Positions 45,201 to 53,726 are shown, counted from the stretch's first letter. The stretch: DNA of 64,000 bases from Gemmatimonadetes bacterium bin94 (GCA_002238865.1 MPNE01000001.1:186001-250000); one strand, 5' to 3'. Notes: generated by a model from the sequence alone, not told the origin. Program-made: numbers and translations.

Positions 45201-46362
45201 TGAGAGGGTTGGCAGCGGCAACCTTGCGGTGCACTTGCCGGAAGACCGCGTGGACGAGTTCGGCTCCGTCTTCACGGCGTTCAACCGCATGGTGCTCCGT
45301 CTCGACGACGCCAGACGGGAACTCTTGCGGACGACCCGGCGCACTGAAGCGATCGTGGAGGAGGCGGCTACCGGGGTGATCGCGTTGGATCCTCGCGGCC
45401 GCGTGACGGTGGCAAATCCCCGGGCCGAGTCGCTGTTGGCGACCCCGTTGGAGATCGGTGCGTCCGTGCCGAGGAGCGGGAGGTACGCGGCCGACCTCGC
45501 CGACTGGCTGGACTCGTACGATCGGAGCGGGGCGGCGGAGTCCGACGAGGACTTCAAGTGGGGTGAGCGACGGATCCGCGGCCGCGCCAGGCGGATCGTG
45601 CAGGAGGGTCATCCGGGGGGCGTGGTCGTGAATCTCGAGGATGTGACCGACGAGCTCCGAAGCGAGCGAATCCTGGCGTGGGGCGAGATGGCCAAGCAGG
45701 TGGCCCATGAGGTGAAGAACCCACTGACGCCCATCAAGCTCTCGGTTCAGCACCTGCGGCGGGCATGGCAGGACCGGCGCAGCGACTTCGGCCGCATTCT
45801 GGACCGCAACGTGGGGGCGATTCTGGGAGAGATCGATCGTCTGGCGTCCATTTCGCGGAGCTTCTCCCGGCTGGCTTCGCCCGGGGCGGCGGAAGAAGGC
45901 CCGTTGGTTTCGGTCGATGTCTCTGTGGTGGTGCGGGAAGTTCTCGACCTGTACCGGGGAGGTGGGGAGAGCGCCATCCGCGTGGAGAGCCAGCTGCCTC
46001 CGACGCTCCCGCGTGTCCGGTGCCGTCCCGACGAGTTCAAGGAGGTGTTGCTCAACCTCTTGGAGAACTCCCGGGCAGCGATGCCCGGTGGCGGGGTGGT
46101 CCGGATCGGGGCGAAGGAGCCTGACGGCGATGTGCCGATGGTCGTCGTGGTTGTCGAAGACGGCGGGACCGGAATACCCGGGGAGCTGCTCCCCCGGATC
46201 TTCGAGCCGCAATTCTCGACGCGCTCGACGGGGGCGGGGCTCGGACTCGCCATCGCAAAGCGGCTCGTGGATTCCTGGGGCGGGTCGCTCCAGGTGGACA
46301 GCGACCTCGGGCGGGGGACCACGGTGATGGTTCTCCTCCGGGCCGCTTCCGGCCAGCCGTGA
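42295..46362 (+). CDS. Very large NtrY-like membrane histidine kinase
   Basis: The protein has 1355 residues. Predicted order: TM helices (about 28-85), extracytoplasmic domain (86-285), a multi-helix membrane block (292-523), second extracytoplasmic domain (525-733), TM pair (735-808), third loop (810-930), TM (933-955), HAMP (956-1010, TRPIQTLQVASERVGSGNLA), PAS (1020-1115), HisKA with phospho-acceptor His1138 (QVAHEVKNPLTPIKLSVQHL), and HATPase (NLLENSRAAMPGGG, VEDGGTGIPGELLPRIFEPQ, GAGLGLAIAKRL). The kinase half matches NtrY; the sensor half is about twice the usual size. No response regulator is adjacent. The NtrX-like gene 7.4 kb downstream is the likely partner. Confidence 0.9.
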   Translation: MSIPGPIEPQRAMKGHEASSKQREAAGPLIWCGFFLLILWTRFQTAWVLVAAALVICWAGLRSRGSWRNAASAILLATGAGIGLHADATDRRLADNWGGYWDERREEVAGQVGMEFDALVTHADAAVMRVAQAAGLDEPRTVLQDTLESVLDDNGLTAAAVVGLDGKLIAWEGSHHGRLPASVLEGPGRYSYAGTPLFSYLYFTAELPGERGTAVVASLLRSELPASFASGLGDFSSRFHEETGERIRIFRSDRVSGPGVFDFGWPDEALLSITIEEPRQAVRRAEHRGRGVKIVVALAVLTWLLQSLPGPGRHLGYSGAALGGAAALLPLEGLLTIPDLVDPAAFLLAGPIGLTLGRILLLCSAGILLAILAVPRWGPRVGSWTAPVVVGVGFPLVLAWMGSGASLAVMGTTDLRWIVFETSVTMILTLAAGVALVSPRRVESNTAPGLLLLGIVGAAALSIVMGLSVRTGPSVSPVLAAAWAMPTAAVVHGLGSARPSSHFRWFLALWLAATAVLPFAWSMRTEARMRIAEEQMGLLGVTSEPEIDGLLERFAIEVDSLDRAGAGDVEMMYQAWTSSGLAGRGTPIFLTLWSEDDIPLQELRLGVKGDRPEVVGELLPELRAAGAREFHRPGEIDVHHLVAVPLADGALVTGTIPPRRTITGSSGLGPLFASVEAEGDQEFLTLVRAREGDSGPGAGLVEWSRNDEGWRGEGVAEYPDGLYSVFYTISIPNLSVMLARATLLLALSLSVFSLLWLLSVGILGFRLRAPVDWRGFFNSFRARVTWTLFGFFILSNALFGTLAYRTLAGASERTATALAERVVSQIAEAYQEESGSMESLARRVGADLLEYREGELVGGSVDELIELGLYEGWVDPGIHTALETRQRLRASRVESLGDWRYVISYRRLPDGDIVASPVPLRAGAAALRRRDVADLLGFAIVLGPILSLGLAFFVGRALTRPIQTLQVASERVGSGNLAVHLPEDRVDEFGSVFTAFNRMVLRLDDARRELLRTTRRTEAIVEEAATGVIALDPRGRVTVANPRAESLLATPLEIGASVPRSGRYAADLADWLDSYDRSGAAESDEDFKWGERRIRGRARRIVQEGHPGGVVVNLEDVTDELRSERILAWGEMAKQVAHEVKNPLTPIKLSVQHLRRAWQDRRSDFGRILDRNVGAILGEIDRLASISRSFSRLASPGAAEEGPLVSVDVSVVVREVLDLYRGGGESAIRVESQLPPTLPRVRCRPDEFKEVLLNLLENSRAAMPGGGVVRIGAKEPDGDVPMVVVVVEDGGTGIPGELLPRIFEPQFSTRSTGAGLGLAIAKRLVDSWGGSLQVDSDLGRGTTVMVLLRAASGQP

Positions 46363-46387
46363 CCGCCGGAAAAAGGAGTGGAGCGTC

Positions 46388-46416
46388 TTGGCGGTTCGGT
46401 CGCGCGACGGTAGTAT
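46388..46416 (+). promoter_or_regulatory. Sigma-70 type promoter before the RsbRD-N-like gene
   Basis: TTGGCG (46388-46393) and TAGTAT (46411-46416) are spaced by exactly 17 nt. The -10 box ends 6 nt before the GTG at 46423, placing the expected transcription start at that codon. No Shine-Dalgarno sequence is present, so a leaderless mRNA is predicted. Confidence 0.6.
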
Positions 46417-46422
46417 GAGTAC

Positions 46423-47049
46423 GTGTTGCACATGACTCACGGCCAGACGGGCGATGCGGGCTCGCTTGCGACCGGAGGGCGGCTGGCCAACCCGACGGAC
46501 CTTGGCGGGTGGCTCAAGGACCGCTCCCCCGGGGTGGCGGAACTGTGGACCGAAAGGCTCCTCACCGGGGGAAGCTCCTGGACCCGGGCACTCGAACCGA
46601 TGGCGCGGTCATTCTGCCGTGGGCTGGTGTCCTTTCTTCCCGGAATGCTTGGCCCCTATCGCGCCCAGGTCCTGCCGCTGTGGTCGGAGTGCGCCGAGTT
46701 GTTCGGCTCGGTGGCGGCACGGCGGGGACTTTCGGCGGGGGACGTGATCGAGGAGTTCCACATTCTCCGGGAAGTCGTAATCCGGATGATGTTTGATCGG
46801 CCGCCGGCCGGGCTCGAGGACGGGTTGCTGCTTCGGGAGGTCCTGCAACTCAATCGGGCAGTCGACATCGGCGTCACCCAGGCGAGCGTCGGTCACACGG
46901 ACCTTCTTTTCTTCAGCCTGGTTCATGGCTCGGGAGTGCCGGAACCGTTGAGCCGCGGTGATGTGGACCAGGTGTGCGAGCAGGTCCGCACGATGCAGGA
47001 GGAGGGTGGCCGAATCATGCGCCACCTTGAGCGGGTTGGCCGCCGGTGA
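46423..47049 (+). CDS. Stand-alone RsbRD-N-like sensory protein
   Basis: The protein has 208 residues, all predicted helical. Segments such as VAELWTERLLTGGSSWTRAL, SAGDVIEEFHILREVVIRMM and LLLREVLQLNRAVDIGVTQA fit the N-terminal RsbRD/sensor-kinase-associated helical bundle, which normally precedes a STAS or kinase domain. Here it stands alone, 60 bp after the NtrY-like kinase, and could modulate that kinase. The start is GTG 46423, placed directly on the expected transcription start; ATG 46432 is the alternative. Family assignment is tentative. Confidence 0.5.
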   Translation: MLHMTHGQTGDAGSLATGGRLANPTDLGGWLKDRSPGVAELWTERLLTGGSSWTRALEPMARSFCRGLVSFLPGMLGPYRAQVLPLWSECAELFGSVAARRGLSAGDVIEEFHILREVVIRMMFDRPPAGLEDGLLLREVLQLNRAVDIGVTQASVGHTDLLFFSLVHGSGVPEPLSRGDVDQVCEQVRTMQEEGGRIMRHLERVGRR

Positions 47050-47126
47050 CGGGGCTTGATCCGGTTCGCGGGCGGCTGATCGGGTAGCAGGACCTGCCGG
47101 TCATCCGCGGGGGGCTTCCACCGGGG

Positions 47127-48551
47127 TCAGGCCTCCCGCACCTCCTTTACCAGCTCCGACATTTGATCCTTGGCGTCGCCAAAGAACATCAGGGTGTTTT
47201 CCATATAGAAGAGGTCGTTGTCGATGCCCGCGAATCCGGGGCTCAGCGAGCGCTTCATGACGATGACGGTCCGGGCCTTGTCCACGTCCAGGATGGGCAT
47301 GCCGGCGATGACCGAATCGGGATCGCGGGCGGCCGGGTTCACGACATCGTTGGCGCCCACAATGAGTACCACGTCGGTCGAGTCGAACTCGGCGTTGATG
47401 TCGTCCAGGTCGAGTAGCTTGTCGTAGGAGACGTCGGCCTCGGCCAGGAGAACGTTCATGTGACCGGGCATGCGCCCCGCGACGGGGTGTACCCCGAAAC
47501 GAACCGTCACCCCCCGGTCCTCGAGCAGGTCGCACACCTTCTTGAGCTCATGCTGCGCCTGGGCCACGGCCAGTCCGTATCCGGGCACTACGGCAACCGA
47601 GCTGGCGTAGGCCAGGACCATGGCGGCCTGCTCGGCGTCCACGTCGCGCACCGGCCGCTCCCCGGTCTTCACCCGGGCCGTTTGCCCCTCGGTGCCGAAT
47701 GCGCCGAATGCGACGTTGCCCAGGGACCGGTTCATGGCCTTGCACATGAGCTGGGTGAGAATCAACCCGGAGGCCCCGACCAGCGCGCCGGCGATGATCA
47801 GGATCCAGTTGCCCAGGACGAAGCCGGTGGCTGCGGCTGCCAGCCCCGAGTAGGAGTTGAGCAGCGACACCACGACAGGCATGTCGGCGCCCCCGATGGG
47901 AATCACCAGGAGTACGCCGAGGACCAGGGCGGCAACGACGAGGGCCACGAAGAAGGGATTGCCGATGTCCAGTGCGGTGGCCCCGAAGAGGGGGGCGACG
48001 GTGCCGCCTATGCCGGCATCCGCAATGCTGGCGCCCACCACGATGATACCGACGAACAGCAAGGCGTTGAGAGTCTTCTGAAGGGGGAAGGTGACGGGAC
48101 TCCCGGTCACAATGCCCTGCAGCTTGCCAAACGCGATCAGGCTGCCGGAGAAGGTGACGGCTCCGATCAGGGTGCTCAGCACGATGGTGACACCGTCTCC
48201 GAGGCCGAGAACCGTGCCGCTGCCGCCGACACGGACGAACTCCGCCGCGGCGACCGCGGCCGACGCGGCCCCTCCGAAGCCGTTGAAGACCGCGACGAGT
48301 TGCGGCATGGCCGTCATCTGGATCGTGCGTGCAAGGACGCCACCCACGACGGCGCCGGCGATGACCGCGGCCACCACGGTGGTCCAGTCCAGGATCCGGG
48401 TGTCCAGCAGGACGGTGACGATGGCCACCAGCATGGCCAGCGAAGCGCGGGCGTTCCCCGACCTGGCGGTCGCGGGCGATGAGAGCTTCTTGATCCCGGA
48501 GACGAAGAGGACTGCGGAGATCAGGTATGCGATCTGAGCGATGGATTCCAT
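47127..48551 (-). CDS. pntB: NAD(P) transhydrogenase subunit beta
   Basis: PntB forms part of the proton channel and binds NADP(H). The 474 residues (ATG 48551; GTG 48557 is possible) start with ESIAQIAYLISAVLFVSGIK and about eight TM helices, including QLVAVFNGFGGAASAAVAAA. The soluble dIII domain shows SSVAVVPGYGLAVAQAQHEL, FGVHPVAGRMPGHMNVLLAE, LIVGANDVVNPAARDPDSVI and MKRSLSPGFAGIDNDLFY, ending in the NADP-loop region. It follows the split alpha subunit genes in one operon. Confidence 0.95.
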   Translation of the reverse strand: MESIAQIAYLISAVLFVSGIKKLSSPATARSGNARASLAMLVAIVTVLLDTRILDWTTVVAAVIAGAVVGGVLARTIQMTAMPQLVAVFNGFGGAASAAVAAAEFVRVGGSGTVLGLGDGVTIVLSTLIGAVTFSGSLIAFGKLQGIVTGSPVTFPLQKTLNALLFVGIIVVGASIADAGIGGTVAPLFGATALDIGNPFFVALVVAALVLGVLLVIPIGGADMPVVVSLLNSYSGLAAAATGFVLGNWILIIAGALVGASGLILTQLMCKAMNRSLGNVAFGAFGTEGQTARVKTGERPVRDVDAEQAAMVLAYASSVAVVPGYGLAVAQAQHELKKVCDLLEDRGVTVRFGVHPVAGRMPGHMNVLLAEADVSYDKLLDLDDINAEFDSTDVVLIVGANDVVNPAARDPDSVIAGMPILDVDKARTVIVMKRSLSPGFAGIDNDLFYMENTLMFFGDAKDQMSELVKEVREA

Positions 48552-48564
48552 GTTCACGACTGCC

Positions 48565-48843
48565 TTAGCGTTTGCGGAACATCTGCAACATGCGGTCGGT
48601 CACCATGAACCCGCCCACGACGTTGATGGTCGCCATCACGATTCCCGCGGTGCCGAGGGCCTTGACCCAGAGCGATGTCGCGCCGCCGGTCACAACCAGC
48701 GCACCGATGATGGCGATCCCGGAAATGGCGTTGGCGCCCGACATGAGGGGCGTATGGAGGGTGGGGGGGACCTTGGAGATCACCTCCCTCCCTGCGAGCG
48801 TGGCCAGCACGAAGATGTAGAGGCCGATGAGAAGTTCACCCAT
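48565..48843 (-). CDS. pntAB: NAD(P) transhydrogenase subunit alpha part 2 (membrane part)
   Basis: This 92-residue protein provides the three membrane helices that end PntA in fused versions: LLIGLYIFVLATLAGREVIS, then PLMSGANAISGIAIIGALVV and IVMATINVVGGFMVTDRML. The three-gene pntAA-pntAB-pntB arrangement resembles that of Rhodospirillum-type transhydrogenases. It sits 9 bp after pntAA and 13 bp before pntB. Confidence 0.95.
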   Translation of the reverse strand: MGELLIGLYIFVLATLAGREVISKVPPTLHTPLMSGANAISGIAIIGALVVTGGATSLWVKALGTAGIVMATINVVGGFMVTDRMLQMFRKR

Positions 48844-48852
48844 TTGCGGTGT

Positions 48853-49989
48853 CTACTCCATGGTGGGGGCCAGATTGTCTCTGACCCGGTCGTTCGTGAT
48901 CATGCCGTCATGGGTTACGCAGGTCGCGGCGGTGATCTCGTCTTCGTAGTCGATCTCGCCTTCGTCGTCGAAGAGGTGGTCGACCAGACTGGCCACGTTG
49001 CGGGCATACATCTGGCTGGCATGGAAGGGAAGTTCGGCCGGGAGATTGGACGGCCCCATGATCGTAACCCCGCCCTGTTCGACACTCTGGCCCGCAACGG
49101 TCAGTTCGCAATTGCCGCCGCTCTCCGAAGCGAGGTCGACGATCACGCTTCCCGGCCGCATCGAGGCGACCATCTCCCTCGTGATGAGCACTGGGGCGGG
49201 CCTGCCCGGGATCTGTGCCGTCGTGACAATGAGGTCCTGGTCTCTGATGTTTGCGGCGATCAGTTCCAGTTCGCGCTGGTGCTGCTCCTCCGACAACGCC
49301 TTCGCGTAACCTCCCTCGTCCTCGGAGCCCTCGTCCAGGGCGGCTTCGAGGAACTTCGCTCCCAGGCTTTGAACCTGTTCCTTGACCGCGGGACGGATGT
49401 CGAAAGCCGATACGACCGCCCCGAGCCTGCGAGCCGTGGCGATGGCCTGCAGTCCCGCGACTCCGGCCCCCAGGATCATGGCCTTGGCGGGCCGGACCGT
49501 GCCGGCCGCGGTGGTCAGCATGGGGAGGAAGCGGGTCATGGCGCCCGCCCCGTTCAAAACGGCTTTGTACCCGGCCACCGTCGCCTGCGACGAGAGGACA
49601 TCCATCTTCTGGGCCCGGGTGATTCGGGGGATGAGTTCGACGGCGAATGACGTGACCCCGTGGTCCGCGAGCGCCTCGATGGTTTCCGTGGGGCCCAGAG
49701 GATCAAGGTGGCATACGAGAACAGATCCGCGCGGCAGGGCGGCCACTTCCTCAAGCGATGGGGGCAGAACCTTCAGGACGACACGGGCTCCGTCGAGCAG
49801 GGTGTCCCGATCCGGGGCGAGGGCGACACCGGCATCCTGGAATTCGCCGTCGGGGAAGGAAGCGGCGAGGCCCGCTCCCGCCTGCACGCGGAGATCCCAG
49901 CCTCGCTTCCGGTAGTACCGCACTGCATCGGGTACGAGAGCCACCCGGCGTTCGCCGGTCCCGCTCTCGGCCATGATCGCGATTGTCAT
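48853..49989 (-). CDS. pntAA: NAD(P) transhydrogenase subunit alpha part 1 (NAD-binding)
   Basis: This is the soluble dI component, which binds NAD(H). The 378 residues show the alanine dehydrogenase/PNT fold: RVALVPDAVRYYRKRGWDLR, FAVELIPRITRAQKMDVLSS, the Rossmann loop AMILGAGVAGLQAIATARRL, the SAFDIRPAVKEQVQSLGAKF segment and SVIVDLASESGGNCELT. It is first of the pnt operon. The enzyme couples proton entry to NADPH formation, balancing NADH made for complex I. Confidence 0.95.
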   Translation of the reverse strand: MTIAIMAESGTGERRVALVPDAVRYYRKRGWDLRVQAGAGLAASFPDGEFQDAGVALAPDRDTLLDGARVVLKVLPPSLEEVAALPRGSVLVCHLDPLGPTETIEALADHGVTSFAVELIPRITRAQKMDVLSSQATVAGYKAVLNGAGAMTRFLPMLTTAAGTVRPAKAMILGAGVAGLQAIATARRLGAVVSAFDIRPAVKEQVQSLGAKFLEAALDEGSEDEGGYAKALSEEQHQRELELIAANIRDQDLIVTTAQIPGRPAPVLITREMVASMRPGSVIVDLASESGGNCELTVAGQSVEQGGVTIMGPSNLPAELPFHASQMYARNVASLVDHLFDDEGEIDYEDEITAATCVTHDGMITNDRVRDNLAPTME

Positions 49990-50198
49990 TGAGCGTCTTC
50001 TGTCATGGGGTGTCTCTTCCGGGCCAAAACGCGAACAACTTGCACTCCCGCGGCTCGTTGCGCCAGTACCCGGTGTGCGCCCGTGGGTGACGCGCGGCGG
50101 GAACGCAGGGCGGCATCAGCCTTGGGTTGGCCCGTTCAGCCATGCTTCCGCCCGGGGTTCACGGCTACCCTCCGGGCCCACCGGCACGGAGGAAGCGC

Positions 50199-51728
50199 AT
50201 GCTTGCAGTCGTTCATTCATACTGGGTCCACGGAGTCGAGGGCCAGCCTGTCAGAGTCGAGGTAAAGGTCCAGAAGGGTCTTCCGTTATTCACGGTCGTG
50301 GGGCTTCCCGCGGGTGCTGTGCGCGAGGGAAAGGAGCGGGTCTTTGCTGCGCTGGCTCACACGGGGCTCGGGCTGCCTCCCCGGCGGATCACGGTCAACC
50401 TGGCTCCGGCGGACCTCCCGAAGTCGGGTTCGGGGTTCGATCTGCCGGTCGCCGTGGCCCTCATGGCTGCGCTTGGCCATATCCCGGTTGCGACGCTCGA
50501 CAAATGCGGATTCGTCGGTGAGCTGGGTCTTGACGGATCCGTGCGTCCGGTACGGGGGGCGATCGCCCTGGCCATGAGCTGTCGAGCGGAGGGAAGGAGG
50601 CGCCTGTTCGTCCCGGGGGGCAATGCGCGGGAGGCGGCGGCCGTCCCCGGGGTGGATGTGGTGGGGGTGTGGTCGCTTGAAGAGGTAATCGGGCTTCTGC
50701 GCGGCGAATTGCAGCCCCGGACGGCGGGGCCGCCGGACGCGTTGAAGTCACGGCCTCCTGTTCCGGACCTTGCGGACGTCCGCGGCCAGCGGCTGGCGAA
50801 GCGCGCGCTGGTGATCGCGGCCGCGGGTGGTCACAGTCTCCTCCTGAGCGGTCCGCCCGGGGCCGGCAAGACGATGCTGGCCAAGCGGCTCCCGGGCTTG
50901 TTGCCGCCGCTGGCGGAATCCGAATCCCTGGAGGTCACCCGCGTGCATTCGGTCGCGGGCCTCCTCGATGGCGACGACCCGGTGAAGACCCTCCGGCCGT
51001 TTCGGGCGCCTCATCACACGATATCCGCCGGCGGGCTGATCGGCGGAGGCAATCCACCGCGGCCCGGGGAGATAAGCCTGGCCCACCTCGGAGTGTTGTT
51101 TCTCGACGAGCTGCCCGAGTTCAGCCGGCGAGTACTCGAAACGCTTCGGCAACCCATCGAGTCCGGCCATGTCCGGATTGCCCGCGTCCGCCACACGGTC
51201 ACCTTCCCCGCCCGATTCCAGGTTATTGCAGCCATGAATCCATGTCCGTGCGGAATGGCGGGCGAATCGTGCATTTGTGCCGACCGTGACGTCGCGCTCT
51301 ACCGTTCCCGCCTGTCAGGGCCGCTGCTCGACCGAATCGACCTGCAGATGCCCGTGGCGCCGGTCAGCTGGAGCGACCTGACGGGCGCCGACGAAGCGGC
51401 GGGACTGGACACGGGTTCGGCCCGTCGGCTGGTCGCTGTCGCGAGGAGGCGCCAGGCCGAGCGCCTTCCCGGGCATCGCGGTCTCAATTCGATGTTGCCT
51501 TCCCGCGACGTCCTCCGGGTCTGCGCGCTGACTGCAGCCGGGGGGGCGCTGCTGGAAGGAGGAGTCGCGACGTTCCGTCTGTCCGCTCGCGCGGTCCACC
51601 GGACCCTCAGGGTGGCGCGCACCATCGCCGACCTCTCGGATCGGGAGCATCTGGGCGAACAGGAAATCGCGGAGGCGCTGCGGCTGCGGGTCGGGTTGCA
51701 CGGCGCGGGCACCACACCACCAGCCTGA
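50199..51728 (+). CDS. comM: ComM/YifB-family Mg-chelatase-like AAA protein
   Basis: ComM-type helicases assist branch migration during natural transformation. The protein has 509 residues from ATG 50199 with GGAGGA upstream. An N-terminal Lon-protease-like domain (VEVKVQKGLPLFTVVGLPAG, NLAPADLPKSGSGFDLPVAV) is followed by the AAA module with Walker A LSGPPGAGKTMLAKRL, Walker B LGVLFLDELPEFSRR, AMNPCPCG and a Zn-like Cys cluster CPCGMAGESCICAD. The C-terminal domain has FRLSARAVHRTLRVARTIAD. Confidence 0.93.
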   Translation: MLAVVHSYWVHGVEGQPVRVEVKVQKGLPLFTVVGLPAGAVREGKERVFAALAHTGLGLPPRRITVNLAPADLPKSGSGFDLPVAVALMAALGHIPVATLDKCGFVGELGLDGSVRPVRGAIALAMSCRAEGRRRLFVPGGNAREAAAVPGVDVVGVWSLEEVIGLLRGELQPRTAGPPDALKSRPPVPDLADVRGQRLAKRALVIAAAGGHSLLLSGPPGAGKTMLAKRLPGLLPPLAESESLEVTRVHSVAGLLDGDDPVKTLRPFRAPHHTISAGGLIGGGNPPRPGEISLAHLGVLFLDELPEFSRRVLETLRQPIESGHVRIARVRHTVTFPARFQVIAAMNPCPCGMAGESCICADRDVALYRSRLSGPLLDRIDLQMPVAPVSWSDLTGADEAAGLDTGSARRLVAVARRRQAERLPGHRGLNSMLPSRDVLRVCALTAAGGALLEGGVATFRLSARAVHRTLRVARTIADLSDREHLGEQEIAEALRLRVGLHGAGTTPPA

Positions 51729-51836
51729 GCGGCGAGTCAAGGGGGCGATCTCTTCCTTCCCGCTCTTGCCGGTTCGCGCAGCCCCTCCGGGCCGAAACCT
51801 TGTTTCCTGCCGTGCTCAGCGATTAGCCTGCACGAC

Positions 51837-52997
51837 ATGAAGCACTACATGGACTACGCCGCCACCTCCGCGCATCGGCCCCCGGAAGTTGCCGAAGCGG
51901 TCAGCGAGTTCCTGCGGGGAGTGGGGTGCACGCCGGGGCGAGGCGGGCACTCGGGTGCGATGGAGGCTGCCCGCATCGCTTTCCGCTGCCGCCGTGAGCT
52001 GGCCCGGATCATGGACTTGCCCGGGGACCCGGGGCGGATTGCATTCATGCACAATGCAACCCATGCGCTCAATACGGCCCTCTGGGGGCTCCTGGATCAT
52101 GGAGATGTCCTCGTTGTCTCCCAGTACGACCACAACGCCGTACTTCGCCCGGCACACTATCTGTCCCGGGTGCGAGGAGTGCGGATCCGCGTGCTCTCGG
52201 GCAGTCCCGACGGCGCAGTTGACCTGCACGAGGCGGCCCGCGTCCTGGACGGTGCCCGGGTATTGGTGCTCAACGTCGCGTCGAATGTCCTGGGTACGCT
52301 GATGCCGGTAGCGGATCTGTCGGCACTTGCTCACGCCGCTGGCGCGATTGTGGTGGCCGATGCGGCTCAGTCCGCGGGACATCTGGGCCGTGAGCGCACC
52401 CTGGAAGGCGCCGATGTCGTGGCCTTCACCGGCCACAAGGGCCTGCTCGGTCCGCAAGGAACCGGGGGCTTGTGGCTGAGGGACGGTTTGGAGGTCGCCT
52501 CCATGTTGCGCGGCGGTACCGGCGGCGATTCGCGCAACAGGCGGATGCCCCGGGCCATGCCCGACCGTCTGGAGGCGGGTACGGGCAACTCGCCGGGGAT
52601 TGCCGGGCTTCTGGCTGGGTGCCGCTACCTGGCGGATCGGGGAGTGCACTCGGTCCACGTTGGCGAGATGGCGCTCAAGGCCAGCCTCATCGATGGTCTG
52701 GAAACGGTCAACGGGCTGGATGTGCTGTCTCCGCCGGCGCCCGACGGGGTACCGGTGGTGACCGTCAGGGCCATCGGAATGGATGCCGCGACCCTGGCGG
52801 GGCGGCTGGATCGCGAGCACAACATCCAGACCCGGGCCGGACTGCATTGCGCCCCTGAGGTGCATCGGATTCTGGGGACGTCCGACGAGGGAGCCGTGCG
52901 CTTCTCCCTGGGCTGGGCCTCCACCCCGGAAGATGTGGAGGCTGCGGTGACCGGCGTGGACGCCTTGCTGGGACCGGTCGCCGTGCCGGTCGGCTGA
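51837..52997 (+). CDS. Class V aminotransferase, cysteine desulfurase-like
   Basis: This is a PLP enzyme of the IscS/SufS superfamily with 386 residues. The N-terminus MDYAATSAHRPPEVAEAVSE with GCTPGRGGHSGAMEA resembles the EF2568-type subfamily rather than IscS. Other features are FMHNATHALNTALWGLLDHG, SQYDHNAVLRP, VADAAQSAGHLG and the PLP Lys in AFTGHKGLLGPQGTGGL. A Cys in RAGLHCAPEVHRILGT corresponds to the catalytic loop Cys in this group. The exact substrate is not predictable. No Fe-S assembly genes are adjacent. Confidence 0.88.
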   Translation: MKHYMDYAATSAHRPPEVAEAVSEFLRGVGCTPGRGGHSGAMEAARIAFRCRRELARIMDLPGDPGRIAFMHNATHALNTALWGLLDHGDVLVVSQYDHNAVLRPAHYLSRVRGVRIRVLSGSPDGAVDLHEAARVLDGARVLVLNVASNVLGTLMPVADLSALAHAAGAIVVADAAQSAGHLGRERTLEGADVVAFTGHKGLLGPQGTGGLWLRDGLEVASMLRGGTGGDSRNRRMPRAMPDRLEAGTGNSPGIAGLLAGCRYLADRGVHSVHVGEMALKASLIDGLETVNGLDVLSPPAPDGVPVVTVRAIGMDAATLAGRLDREHNIQTRAGLHCAPEVHRILGTSDEGAVRFSLGWASTPEDVEAAVTGVDALLGPVAVPVG

Positions 52998-53043
52998 GTT
53001 TGAAAGAAGATCCTTCTTGCGGGGAGGGAAGAACAGGCGATCG

Positions 53044-53694
53044 ATGGTCAAGGGGCTGAGGAAACTGGTGACAAGGGGGGTCGTGGTGATCGTGGCGGTC
53101 GTGTCGGCCTACGCCGGATGGAGGTGGGGCTCCGCGGTGTTTCCGAGGATTGAGACCGCTCTGGCGGGCGGCACCTCGATCGTGGCGCCGCAGGAGGTGA
53201 CGCCGGAAGTTGCCGGTACGGCGATGGACAGGGTCAGGGAGTTTCGCGCATCCGGTGCCCGGGAACTCCGGCTCGAGTCTGCCGAGGTCTCCTCACTGCT
53301 TCGCTACGCCATTCCGGGCATGCTTCCGGGGGGAGTGGTGGAGCCGGAGGTTTCCTTCGACGAAGACCAGGTCAGAATCCGGGCGTCCGTACTCCCGGCG
53401 CACGTCCCGGACGTCCCCGAGCTCGGGGGCTTCCTGGCGATGCTGCCGGACACGGTCGCGGTGTTCGTCAGTGGCGCACTGACCCCGTTCAGCGAGGGGG
53501 GCTCCATGTACATGGTCGACGAAATCGAGATCCAGGGCGTGCCGATTCCGACGGGCGTGTTTCCGAGTATCCTTGGTGCCGCAGGCCGAAGTCCGGTGCC
53601 CGGCTTGCCCGCTTCCGCTATTCTCGTTCCGTCCCTTGGGGGCATCAGAGTGGCCTACATCGAAGACGGAAAGCTGGTGCTGGTCCCCGCATAG
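53044..53694 (+). CDS. Membrane-anchored protein of unknown function
   Basis: The protein has 216 residues from ATG 53044. One N-terminal TM helix (RGVVVIVAVVSAYAGWRWGS) anchors a periplasmic domain of strands and loops: FRASGARELRLESAEVSSLL, RYAIPGMLPGGVVEPEVSFD, VRIRASVLPAHVPDVPELGG and IEIQGVPIPTGVFPSILGA. I do not recognise it. It lies 46 bp after the desulfurase-like gene and 32 bp before the sigma-54 regulator, so it may share their transcript. An upstream TTG at 53017 is an alternative start. Confidence 0.6.
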   Translation: MVKGLRKLVTRGVVVIVAVVSAYAGWRWGSAVFPRIETALAGGTSIVAPQEVTPEVAGTAMDRVREFRASGARELRLESAEVSSLLRYAIPGMLPGGVVEPEVSFDEDQVRIRASVLPAHVPDVPELGGFLAMLPDTVAVFVSGALTPFSEGGSMYMVDEIEIQGVPIPTGVFPSILGAAGRSPVPGLPASAILVPSLGGIRVAYIEDGKLVLVPA

Positions 53695-53726
53695 GGATCG
53701 ACGCGGCCGCCGGGAGTTTCAGAAAC

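Noticed and set aside
50005-50265. Small plus-strand frame between pntAA and comM
   Set aside because: Low-complexity Arg/Ala/Ser composition; it overlaps the comM start and shows no similarity to the YraN family sometimes found beside comM.
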